From Macrolepiota albuminosa (Eukaryota > Basidiomycota > Agaricomycetes > Agaricales > Agaricaceae), in the NCBI GenBank assembly GCA_027475525.1, contig JAMWFC010000009.1, positions 372,001 to 436,000 on the forward strand: DNA of 64,000 nucleotides. The letters run 5' to 3'. Position 1 is the first letter of the stretch. Each line of letters begins with the position of its first letter. The notes under the pieces are model-generated. The model was not told the DNA's origin, made no database searches, and saw nothing but the letters and a program-made list of their open reading frames with translations. Below are positions 1 to 10,407 of this stretch, piece by piece. A program made the position numbers and the translations under genes.

Positions 1-4
1 TCAT

Positions 5-660
5 TCAGCTACAACTTGCAGGAGAACAATTGGATAAAATGGGATATACCCCAGCACTAATGAATACAGTAGTCTGGGTAAGCTTGCTCAAACTTCCCAG
101 TTCAAATGACTTGACACCAGTGACGATGCCCGCGACGCATCCTATAAATGAGACCTGTTGGCTTTTGTTGCTTAGATGCTGGGAGGGAAAATAAAGCGAT
201 TCACAACTCACGACTGCGATCACATATCCAATCAGTTTACTTCTGGAAAGGATATAGATCCGGTAGGCATAGTACATCTGGACCACACATCCAACTGTGC
301 CATAAAGAGGTATCAACAATCGCGAGCTGATCAGACCTTGAATGAACTTACCGATGCCACTTAGGATGGGAATACTCAGGCACGTAAATTGTATGTCGTC
401 GAGAGCCTTGAAACTACCGAAGCCAGCCCCAAAACTTGCGAATGCGTCATGTGTGATGACGACAGTCTGAAGAGACTCCAGCAGGAATACTCCATAGACG
501 AGGATTTTACAATATAGGCGATCATTAGGAAAAGCAATGTAGTAGTAGTCTATATTATGCAAACATGACTTGTAAGGACGAGTGGGTAAAGAAGGATATG
601 TGACGCACAAACTTGGACTGAGACTACACCGTACAGACCCCAATTGAACAAGTAACCAAG
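5..660 (-). CDS. DUF6534-like multi-pass membrane protein (partial)
   Basis: The frame encodes hydrophobic segments with wording typical of agaricomycete DUF6534/GPCR-like proteins: FPNDRLYCKILVYGVFLLE, then THDAFASFGAGFGS, then YYAYRIYILSRSK. Reading along the minus strand, a 57-nt intron (351 to 295, GTAAGT...CAG) joins SGI to VGCVVQMYYAYRI. A second 57-nt intron (211 to 155, GTGAGT...CAG) joins YVIAVV to SFIGC. Both are multiples of three without stops, so the unspliced frame also stays open. The N-terminal exon lies above about 600; an acceptor near 555-595 is likely but I could not fix it. The 3' end near position 5 may be a further intron, and the gene probably continues outside the window. 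The family is found in Agaricomycetes and its function is unknown; a membrane receptor-like role is only a guess. Confidence 0.65.
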
Positions 661-1793
661 TAACTGCAAAAGGAAAAAAAGAAAGAGGAAAAAAACGGAA
701 CGCGTGAGAACCAGGGGGAACGAAGATGATGCAGACCTACGAGAGGTCCAGAACTATCAGTGCGTCCAAGAGGTCAAAAAACGCTGAGCTGAGCATGGAG
801 GAGGACAGTTACCTCTTGACCACATCTGGGGGGAGCGCCGATGACATATGGTATCAGAGCGGAGGAGTCAGGATGGCACAGGCCCATAATATAGGAGTCG
901 TGAAGTACTAATTGCACACGTGAAGAAGAGCTCTTTATATCCACGGCTAATTAAGGTATGAAAGATGCCCGGATGACGGCGCGGCCAGGCAGTAAGAGTC
1001 TTCACTTGGACACGCTTGAATGTTCCGGTTGACGGCATGTTCTAAAACGAACATTCATCAAGATCGCGAAGACTCCTCGTGAACCAACGTCGAATAGTAC
1101 AGCATCGTTCAAGATGGCTAGCCATGTTATGTTTTCCCAAAAAGAAGGGCGGAGATCCGCGGCCGGTCCGTAGACCTTCTGTAACTAATGAATTACAACA
1201 GAATGTTAGAAAATGAATGAGGACCCCTGAAAGCGGACGAGATGATTAACTAAAGAACGCAAGCTCCCAGAGGCTGGGTCGGGTGGAGATAATGAGCAGA
1301 GACTGACATTGCCAAGTCGTAATGGCTTAAGTCGACAGAACTGAACTCACACTGAAAGTGGCTTGAACCTCAAGAAGAACCAAATGCTCCAGTGAAACCC
1401 ACCCATCTGGCACCTGGGCATGTCTGTACACTGAAACCAATTGTTACCGCATACCGCACTTCAGAGAATATATGTAGTGATCGGAAGATCATTTGAGTTG
1501 CTAAAAAAAACGTCGGATACCCTTAGCCGCATGAACTCCTCCACGGTCCTTCGCGAAGCAGCCATAGGGGTCTTCGAGTCAAAGTTTGCACCACCCAATC
1601 GACATCTGAATGAACTAGATAACGCTCACTAGGCGTTTCCCGTGTCATGATAGATAATGTTGACCTTTTTGATGAGACGAGATGAATAAGGTAGATTGCC
1701 GCGCGTCTGTCACACCAATTCCTTTTTTTTAATTTCCACTCGTAGCAGCGAGCGTGGTGAATGATGACCCTATCATCTTGCTATGCTCACATG
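661..1793. other. Intergenic, no gene recognised
   Basis: Only short frames interrupted by stops are present. It should hold the 5' exon and promoter of the minus-strand DUF6534-like gene (a stretch of purine-rich sequence at 668-720 sits just above its coding part). I see no RNA gene or transposon protein here. Confidence 0.4.
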
Positions 1794-2012
1794 GGTAAGT
1801 CATCAATCATGTACACCTATTACTCGTCGTCTCACAACTGCGCTCACAGGTAAGTTATAAATCATGTACACCTATTACTCGTCGTCTCACAACTGCACTC
1901 ACAGGTAAGTCATAAATCACGTACACCTATTACTCGTCGTCTCACAACTGCACTCACAGGTAAGTCATAAATCATGTACACCTATTACTCGTCGTCTCAC
2001 ACTGCGCTCACA
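1794..2012. repeat. Tandem repeat, 4 copies of a 55-bp unit
   Basis: Copies start at the GGTAAGT positions 1794, 1849, 1904 and 1959, exactly 55 bp apart. They differ at only a few bases (TCATCAATCAT, TTATAAATCAT, TCATAAATCAC, TCATAAATCAT). The last copy is one base shorter in its CACAACTG section. From copy 2 on, each unit carries CACAGGTAAGT, which resembles an exon end followed by a 5' splice site. There is no spacer diversity and no associated gene. Confidence 0.9.
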
Positions 2013-2727
2013 GCGCGCGTCTAACTAGATCTACATCTACGCCACATTACATCTCGCGTTTTTCGCTTCTTCACACCATCCCTACTGACCTTAATTCATC
2101 CTCCTCATTCCGCTACACTCGCTACTCGTCCCTCGTAGTGAGCTTGTCTCACCGCTAATTCTGAAAGCCAAACGCGACCATCTGAGTCCGTACAACCCAT
2201 ACTATAACTATACTCCATTTGGGGGGACAGACACTTTTGATCTAGTGCGAGCACGGGGCCCAAAAGAAGAAATGGAAATGAAAGTTTGGCTGAAGTCAAT
2301 ATAATTATAGTTCGAGGAGGAGCACGTTCAAAGGCCTAAACACCTTGATGTTTTAAATTTTGAACGAAAGATTGGCCATGACATAGGATTCAAACGAGGC
2401 AATTCGAGACCTCCGTACAAATTGAGTAAAGGTGTCACACTAGCGGATTGGTTATGAGTTGCAGGAGAGCAATAGAGGCCGGCTTATCAATCGTGTTTGA
2501 ACCGTGTATTTGGAACGTGGGATGCTAGATCGAGATACTGCATGGGAACAAAACTGCTCCAACATTCGCCATGATAGTCATCTGAGAGCCACGCCGAAGC
2601 GGCTGAGAGCTGGTCACAAACCATGTCCTTGTCACTCCGATTTACCACAGTGTTCTCGTGCACGCCTTCCTCAGCGACTCGCATAAGTTGCACACGAGCT
2701 TCATTTCCAAAGCAACGAAATATAAAC
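2013..2727. other. Intergenic, upstream of the MPT-binding-domain gene
   Basis: No convincing gene. The short frames here lack recognisable protein features. The last 100 bases should contain the promoter and leader of the gene starting at 2728. Confidence 0.35.
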
Positions 2728-4011
2728 ATGTCTTCATCAAATACTCCTCCAATTCCGACAAGAAATGGGTCAAAAAATCAGGATACACTGCGTTTTCCAG
2801 TCTCTCCAATACCACCCAATCCTTTAGGGGAAGGCCGTCATATACGCACTGCTGCTGCACTCGTCATAGGGTGTGTCCTGTGGTATACTTTGGTGGCCGA
2901 CTGCTTAGCGAAAACGCGTTTAGTGATGAGATTCTCAACGGTAAAACGCTTGACCGGAATTCAAATTTCTTTGCGCGTTATTGTTTCGAGCATGGCATCC
3001 AGCTGTGCGTCTCTTCTTCCATCGGTTTGAACATTCCGATGAGCTGTCTACAGGAAACGAGTGGAGGTTATACCTGATGACGAGTCGGAAATGTGCGTTG
3101 GGGACTTGAAAAACAAGTAGCGATGATACTAATACTGTCCTCTGCGCCAACCCGTAGCATTGAGGCTAGCAGACGGATGGTGAAGAAGTATGATTTTGTG
3201 ATTACGACTGGGGGTATTGGACCTACACACGATGGTACGCTTTGTCTAATCTTGTCCCATTCTCGTACCTACTGAAGGTCGCAATGCATCCAAGACATTA
3301 CATACGGTTCTCTTGCGAAATCTTTTAAACAACCACTAGTACACCATGCCGAGACAATACGACGCATGGAGGCTCTTGGTCGGAATCGTCAACTGTTCTC
3401 GCCTAGCAATGAGAAACAGCGTGAGGCAGTTAGAAGAATGGCGTTATTTCCGAGGGACGCAGAGGTGATATTCATCTCCAATGAAGTGTGGGTTGTGCGT
3501 AGCCTCCTCCTTCCCTGAATGCAAATTAATGATTTGTCTAGCCTGTCGTGAGACTTGAAGGGCGTCTATGTGTATTCCCCGGTATTCCGTCACTATTTCA
3601 ACGGATGTTGACCGGCTTGACTCCGTTCCTTCCACTACCGCCCAAGAGCGAGCGTCCTTTACGGATACAAATTTTCACCGAGTGAGTAGTCTTGCATCAC
3701 CTACGTCTAAGCGTTTTGGGTCATTTCAAATATACAGGCGTCCAGAATCGTATATTGCACCCTATTTGTCTTCGTTACAGGAGCGTTGTCAAAAACTGGT
3801 CCAAGTGGGATCATATCCTGTCCCTGGAAAAGGTGTCTTCGTGAGTCTCATTGGGGGCGATCCTTGCGGTCAGAAGGAGGATGGAAAGCCCCTCTTCCTA
3901 GCAGAAATAGCGAGTGAAGTGGAGCAGGAGATAAATGGACGTGTAGTAAGCGATGAAGAGATTGCAGAGAAGAAGGGCGAGGAAAGCGGGAGAGTGCAGT
4001 CCAAATTCTAG
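2728..4011 (+). CDS. Molybdopterin-binding (MoaB/CinA-type) domain protein
   Basis: Seven exons join in phase to 317 aa: 2728-2870, 2924-3004, 3054-3092, 3158-3234, 3295-3494, 3542-3681, 3738-4011. The spliced protein shows the MoCF_biosynth fold signature: [10 protein letters not shown] near residue 45, then [11 protein letters not shown], then the loop [17 protein letters not shown], and later [16 protein letters not shown]. This fold binds molybdopterin or nucleotide ligands and occurs in MoaB/MogA, CinA and the N-terminal half of animal FLAD1. I see no PAPS-reductase/FAD-synthase domain after it, so it is a stand-alone domain protein. The C-terminal 90 residues are charged and less conserved. 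The N-terminus ([13 protein letters not shown]) is low-complexity and could be a short organelle leader. The substrate is unknown; hydrolysis of FAD or damaged nucleotides is known for FLAD1 relatives and is only a possibility here. Confidence 0.85.
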
Positions 4012-4264
4012 CAGCTGCCAGCATTTGTGTCTAGTCGGATTTGACATTGTATATGTACTTCAGCAGTCAAGCATCTTTATCAATGAAGATTATTGACAGA
4101 CATCGCTGAGGAATCGCCAACTAAAACGTAGTTTTGGTCTTGTCCCATGACATCTATCATGTGAACTCTTGGGAGATAACGAACACTTGGGAATGCATGA
4201 ATGACAAATTGACCCGCGTCTGCAACTCTATGAGAACGTGGAAAATTCGCAGCTTCTTGCCATC

Positions 4265-4970
4265 ATGTCCGCATTTTCATCAGAATTGCCCGAGACTATT
4301 TCATTGGGTAAAGGAGCCACAATGGTACTTTCAACCACTAATACTTCAAGACATTGACATAACCCAACCCAACAGACTTTCCTCCGGAATGAATCATACC
4401 TTACTCTGAATCAGTTCTCTGGCGAAGCGGATGCCGATACCCTCTACGTGCCTCCGCACTGGCACGAGACGCACGATGAGATCTTTCGTGTGGTAAAGGG
4501 CAGAATGGAAGTTAGGCTCGACTCAAATGTCAGAATTTACATGCCTGAAGACGGGGATGTGGTTATACGAAAGGGTGTTGTGCACTCCTTGAGGACTTTC
4601 AAAGGCGAAGAATGTGCTTTCTATGAAAGGACTGATCCAATGGTAGGTTACGTTCGTTTCTTAACACTCATACGTGTGCTGAACGCATGGAATAGGACGA
4701 GGAGAAAGAGATTTTCTTTCGCAATCTTGTAGGCAAAAGATGGCCTCCCAAATTACTAGAAGCGTCGGTTGCATCTTATTGGGGAGATACATATCCAGCG
4801 TTTCCTGGCCATTTCATGTGGCTAGAGAAGCTTGTAAGTAATGTTTCTAGTGGTCGCTTAATCGAACAGTTGGACTGACGATCGCAAAGTTCGTCATAGT
4901 AATTGGAGGTTACCTTGCACCACTTCTGGGCTATCAAAGGGACTATACGACGCTGAAGAAGGCAGAGTAA
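4265..4970 (+). CDS. Small cupin-domain protein
   Basis: Four exons (4265-4324, 4376-4642, 4696-4833, 4890-4970) join in frame to 181 aa. Exon 2 holds cupin motif 1, PPHWHETHDEIFRVVKG, with the two His and one Glu that normally bind the metal. It is followed by the beta-barrel stretch EDGDVVIRKGVVHSLRTF, which resembles cupin motif 2 with its conserved His. The C-terminal third (AFPGHFMWLEKLFVIVIGGYL) contains one hydrophobic segment that could be membrane-associated. Many fungi carry such single-cupin proteins without an assigned reaction, and dioxygenase, isomerase or binding roles are all possible. It lies about 250 bp after the preceding gene on the same strand, but nothing shows a functional link. 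Confidence 0.8.
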
Positions 4971-5443
4971 AACTGAAGTACCGCTTTCGTAGATTGCAAG
5001 GCATGAGCGCCGGACGTGGTTCAGGAGATGCTCCCCTTCTATTGTAAATGGACCTGATGTAGGTGGACTGGTTCAGTTGTCCACTCGAGTGCAATTGAAA
5101 GGGGATACCAAGATGTCAAGCTCCACAGAGTCGGGGACTTTCATCCCGTAGTGAGAAGCATAAGACTGGGCCTAGGTTTTATTGCTGCTTATTTAGTAAC
5201 AGCTTGAAGATGGTCCAGCGAAAAGAGGCAATTTGTAGATTATGCCATGACATACTTGCGGACTTTCCCTGAGGTGCTGCGCAAAAACTAGTAGAAGAAG
5301 TATACTGGACTCCGGCAATCGGAGTGAATGTCGTTGAGATAGATTGACATGGGAAGAGTTGGCACAGCCACAGTATTCACCCACATCACGACGTCGACTG
5401 ACCTTCATAATTGCCTCTATTCCCAGCGCTGGGATGAGCGCAA
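4971..5443. other. Intergenic between cupin gene and IRE1
   Basis: No gene recognised. It presumably contains the cupin 3' UTR and the IRE1 promoter and leader. A minus-strand frame at 5193-5408 has no recognisable features. Confidence 0.35.
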
Positions 5444-8400
5444 ATGGTCCTGCTATATTACTTCTCTGTCATTCTAGCACTGCTTTCCATATGTGTGGCT
5501 GAGATTATCTCGCTCAGCTCAAATTCACGCAGGAGTCATGCTCTTGCTGAACGTGGCCCTTCCGAGTACTCCTTTATCTCTTCAAGCAGAGAAAGTACTG
5601 GAACGAATGATTTTGGCTTACTAGACATCGTTCTTGTCGCTTCAATCGACGGGAAGTTTCATGCACTGAATAGAACCTCGGGAAATGTTTTATGGTCGAT
5701 GTCGTCTTTTCCTTCTTCTACCAGCATTTCCGCACCATCAGCTCTTGGACCTCTCGTTCAAACTACGCACGTAGACAATGACCCAGATCTGACGGACGAA
5801 ACAACCCCACAAGAGTTGTATGTCATTGAGCCGCAGTCGGGCGACATTTATGTCATGGCTACACCGAATAGCCCCCTTCAGCGCTTCCCTTTCTCCATGT
5901 CCGAGCTCGTTGACATGTCACCTTTCACATTACCTGGTTCTGATGACGGTCGTGTATTTGTCGGGAGGAAGGAGACGTCGTTGTTGTTGATAGAGTTGGA
6001 AACGGGGAGGATCAAGGCAACACTGAACTCAGAATGTGCATGGGAGCAGCCAGACGATGAAGATGGAGGTCTGGACTTGGATGAGTTGGAAGATAGTAAA
6101 CCACCGATGTCGAGTCCTACTGAGGTGTACATCGGCCGCACTGGTGAGTCTGAGTACATTCTTTCGTGATTGACATACTCAACCCCAAAAAGATTACTAC
6201 GTGTCAATTCGAGATACACGCCGGAATGCTGGACCTAGACTGCCTACCCAAAATCTGTCTTTCTCTGTCTATGGACCAAACAACAAAGATAATCCCATCC
6301 AAGCAACTTATAGGCATACTCAGGACGATGCATACGTTCAAAGTTTGCCTAACGGTGAAATTATTGCCTTCAAAATACGGACAAAGGGTGATCTTCATGG
6401 GCAAGGAGAATCCTTGCCTATGTGGGGACATACCTTCTCGATGCCTATGTCAGTAGTCTCAGTTTATCATCGTGATCTTCTCAACAATCTGAATTCAGAG
6501 TTGCGATATTTGATGTTTTTCGCAAAACGGGCTCCCACGCTCGTAACAACGCCCTTGTCCTTTTACAGCCTCGCCCCCTTCTCGAGGATGTTCTTCCGAA
6601 TGTCACACCAGATACTCAACTTCCCAACCGTGAGGCTGCTTATGTTGGAATGGTACAGGAAACAGGGAGCCTGTTTGCCATGAGCCCTAACCGCTTTCCT
6701 CTTGTCGCGTTTGGTGGCCCCGAACGCCCTGCAAGGGTACGACTGATTGAGGGACCCGATCATGGGGAATTGGATGATGAATTATTGACAGAGGTTGATG
6801 CCATTACTAAAGCGCGAAAACTCAAAGAGCAGAGAGAGGCATGGGAACGAGAGATATGTTCCGGGAATGCTATTTACGCCGATCGCCGATGTCTCGTGGG
6901 TATGCGACGATTGGAAGAAGGCGACGGTCACGGAGACAGATTGAAGAGGCTCTTGGACGGTCCTACCGACGGACGTTTCCCTCTCCCATGGCCTGGTAAT
7001 GTGCAACCCGTAGAAGCTGTCAACAATGAATCAGTGGTCATTGGCCTTCCGGGAATTGGTGCGGACCCTTCTGTACCAGCGATCGGAGGTTCTGCGGAGA
7101 ATGGATGGGCCGAGGTAGTGCGAAGAAACTTTTTGGAGGTCGTCGCTTTCACCTTCATTTTTGGCATCGTTTCAGTCTGGATAGGTATCAAGCGACTCCG
7201 TCTTCCTAAAAGTCTTTATCAAAGCAGCGTCCAACTCGACGACAAACCGAAGCCACCGGCCGTATATCAGCCTGAGGTAGTTAAGGTCTCAACCATCGCG
7301 GAAACGGATTCACCGTTGAAGCCGAACTCGGCTTCTCCACCGGAACTCGTCACCCAGCCCGTCCCGAGTTCTCCTCAGCGGGATAGATCATCACCACTAG
7401 TGCCCGATAAACCAGAATCGAAAATCACATTAAATGGTTCCGCAGAGTCCGCCTATACCGCTGCCGGTGACGAGAGTGATAAAGAAGGAGACGTGAACGA
7501 GGATAACCCTGTGATTCTCGGGAAACGAAAGAACAGACGTGGCAAACGGGGAAAGAAGAAGAAAGTGGGCATCGTCCTGCCGGAATCGGACGAAAGAGAG
7601 GAAGGAAAGGTTCTTCCTGTTAATGGGAGCACGGATCCTGCTGAAAAGGCGCTGGAACCGCCTCCGATGTCGTCAATAGTCATTAATTCGCCAAAGCCTC
7701 CGCCCTCCGCGCCTTCTCTAGTTGTATCGGATTCGATTTTAGGTATGAACGTATCTGCTGTCCGCTGGTGTTTGATCAACTCGAGTCCTTTTGTAGGTTT
7801 TGGGTCGCACGGAACTGTAGTATTTAAGGGATCACTACAAGGCCGTGCCGTCGCTGTTAAACGATTGCTTCAGGATTTCGTGACCCTAGCGTCGCGGGAA
7901 GTGAGCATCTTGCAACAAAGTGACGATCATCCCAACGTCATTAGATATTACTACCAAGAGGCTCACGCCAATTTCCTATACATCGCTCTAGAGCTGTGTC
8001 CTGCATCCCTCGCTGACATTATAGAAAATCCTGACAGGGAACAATGGCGTGACATTTCCATTGTCTTTGAGCCCAAAAAAGCGCTTAAGGAGATCACAAG
8101 TGGACTACGGCACCTCCATGCCCTAAAGCTTGTCCATCGCGACATAAAACCACAAAATATCCTTGTTTCTGGTGCTAAGCCCGGCCCTGGCGGCAAGACT
8201 ATGTATCGGATGCTAATATCTGACTTTGGCCTCTGCAAGAAACTCGATGTTGACCAGACTAGCTTCCTCCCAACAGCACATGGGTCCATGGCAGCAGGGA
8301 CTGTTGGATGGCGTGCACCCGAGATTCTGCGAGATGAGGTGAAGCTGGACGATTTGTCTGATGATCATTCGATGTCGTCGCGGGGGAGCACGGGTACTGC

Positions 8401-9214
8401 AACAGGGACATCGGGTACGTCGAGAACGACGCGCTTGACGAAGTCGGTCGACATCTTTGCACTTGGGTGCTTGTTCTATTATGTTCTGACAAATGGGAGT
8501 CATCCTTTTGGTGACCGCTTCGAGCGGGAAGTCAGCATTTTGAAAAACGAAAAAAATCTGGACGGCCTGGAAAGGTTTGGAGAGGAAGGGGCGGAGGCGG
8601 TAAATTTAATAACGCAGATGCTCGATCCGGTGGCTCAGGCAAGGTGCGCAAAATTCATCTAGCTTTGCTTCCATGTCAACATACTGATTGTTACTGCGCT
8701 GTTTGTAGGCCAGATACGACGACATGTCTATTACATCCTTTCTTTTGGGACCCTGCACGACGTTTGAACTTCTTGCAAGACGCTTCTGATCGGTTTGAAA
8801 TCATGTGCAGAGATCCTAGAGATCCCAACTTAATCGTGCTGGAAACGGACGCATTTGCGATTGTCGGACATGATTGGCATTCACGTTTGGATAAGATCTT
8901 CTTGGAAAATCTAGGGAAGTTCCGAAAATACGATGGACGTTCTGTTCAGGATCTCTTGCGAGCTTTACGGAATAAGGTCAGGAACCATCTCACTAGTCGG
9001 AAACATTCGTTTATGGTGTCGTCGATTTCAGAAACATCACTATCAGGATTTGCCTGACAATGTCAAGCGTCACCTTGGGCCCATGCCTGAGGGATATCTG
9101 TCATATTTTACTCGACGTTTTCCTCGGCTTTTCCTTCACATCCACTCTGCAGTACGGACCACCAACCTTCGGACAGAGTCTATGTTTAGAGGGTATTTCG
9201 ATTTACCCGAGTGA
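5444..9214 (+). CDS. IRE1: IRE1, ER-stress kinase/endoribonuclease
   Basis: IRE1 senses unfolded proteins in the ER lumen and splices a transcription-factor mRNA through its cytosolic RNase. Six exons (5444-6143, 6193-6448, 6499-7742, 7797-8643, 8709-8976, 9032-9214) add up to 1165 aa. Order seen: hydrophobic signal peptide (residues 1-20); luminal beta-propeller (DIVLVASIDGKFHALNR, later PIVAIFDVFRKTGSHARNN); one transmembrane helix near 530-550; a basic linker; a kinase domain from about 734 with GFGSHGTVV, AVKR, HRDIKPQN and SDFGL; then the KEN RNase domain with RNKKHHYQDLP, which carries the catalytic His region, and GYLSYFTRRFP. All landmarks expected for an active kinase and nuclease are present. 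Intron 7743-7796 is 54 nt, a multiple of three, and has no stop, so retention would insert 18 residues just before the P-loop. The first kinase residues, GFGSHG, depend on that splice. Confidence 0.95.
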
Positions 9215-10407
9215 TAGGGTAAACCTCATTTTTCATGTTGTACACCAGTTTTTGCAATCTCTTTCTGTGATAATTACTACACCCTTTTGCATACTACTCA
9301 CAATATTTATACCTCACAATTCTGTATCGCGTACATCATACCTAGTTCATACCTATTAACCTCTATCTGTGCATAGCACCGTAACAGTCGACTCGTATAA
9401 GTACCATGTCACTGTGACTGAACTTAATTATTCGTCGAGATGAGCAATTGACGATTATCGATCTGGCAGTCAAGGAGAATGCAAATAACCCAGCCGCCAA
9501 AGGCCGTTGACTATGTAGATAGACTGATGGATCACATAGATACGGACTTCAACCGATTGTTATGTACTGCACTCAGGGGCCAGGCTACTACAATGAGTAC
9601 TTGCGGGACCAATTCCGGCCAGAAGTTGCCAACTCTTCTTGCCAACAACTTGAAAAGACTGATCGACCTCACTTACGTAAGGATACGGCCCTTCAAAGAT
9701 CTGAAAAACAAAGGCTTGTGTGCTATCCAGCACTCAGGTTGCGGTCGCAACAGTAATTCCGGGCTGTTGAAGTGAGGGGAAGGACTCAGGAGAAAGAAAA
9801 AGACGTATAACGTTATGTGAACCTAATTGACTGGCGCCGCGAACGCAAATGTGAGACGTGGTCTCCGTGCCTTACGCCCGCATATAACGAGAGTCAGGAC
9901 GAAGCAATGAGTAAGGAATGTATGTAGAAGAAAGAGATCAACGGTAATCTAATCTTTGATAACCCCAGGAATACCATCAAACTTACCCGATCCACTATTG
10001 TTCGGCAGGGAGATTTGGAAGGGTCCTTTTGCTCATTGTCTGTCGCAACTTCTAACAAATATTCCCAGGCTCCCTTGTTCAGGTCTTTTGTTCTTGCCCG
10101 TCAATGTGACCCTTGATCAAATACGAGAAATCCTCCTGTGCAGTTTAAATGAATTATGGCTTAGCACATTGTACTTGATTCCCTTCATGTCCTTGCCCCA
10201 TCGACATTGTAAGTATGCCTCACTTTGTTCCTCGATTGATGGCTCAGTGTTTAGCACAAGATGTGTTCTTTGGGAATGGTACCACCATTGATTGAGCGAC
10301 CGAAGGATCTAAATTCTCACAGATATAAAGCTGCGCCAGTACGTCCTTAAGAGGATTCTTCCTCGAGACTGTTGAGAATTTCAATCGTCAGCTAATGATC
10401 CTTCTAG
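9215..10407. other. Intergenic or unresolved region between IRE1 and F-box gene
   Basis: Frames at 9479-9775 and 9956-10291 are open but I recognise no family in them. The part just before 10407 should contain the first exon of the F-box gene, since its coding frame is blocked by a TAG at 10405-10407 that looks like a 3' splice site (CTTCTAG). I could not choose an upstream exon. Confidence 0.35.

Noticed and set aside
1794..2012. CRISPR-like array
   Set aside because: The repeats are contiguous 55-bp units without unique spacers, and the genome is eukaryotic.
9479..10291. A gene between IRE1 and the F-box gene
   Set aside because: Two open frames exist but neither shows motifs, splice continuity or a credible start, and I could not link them to a family.
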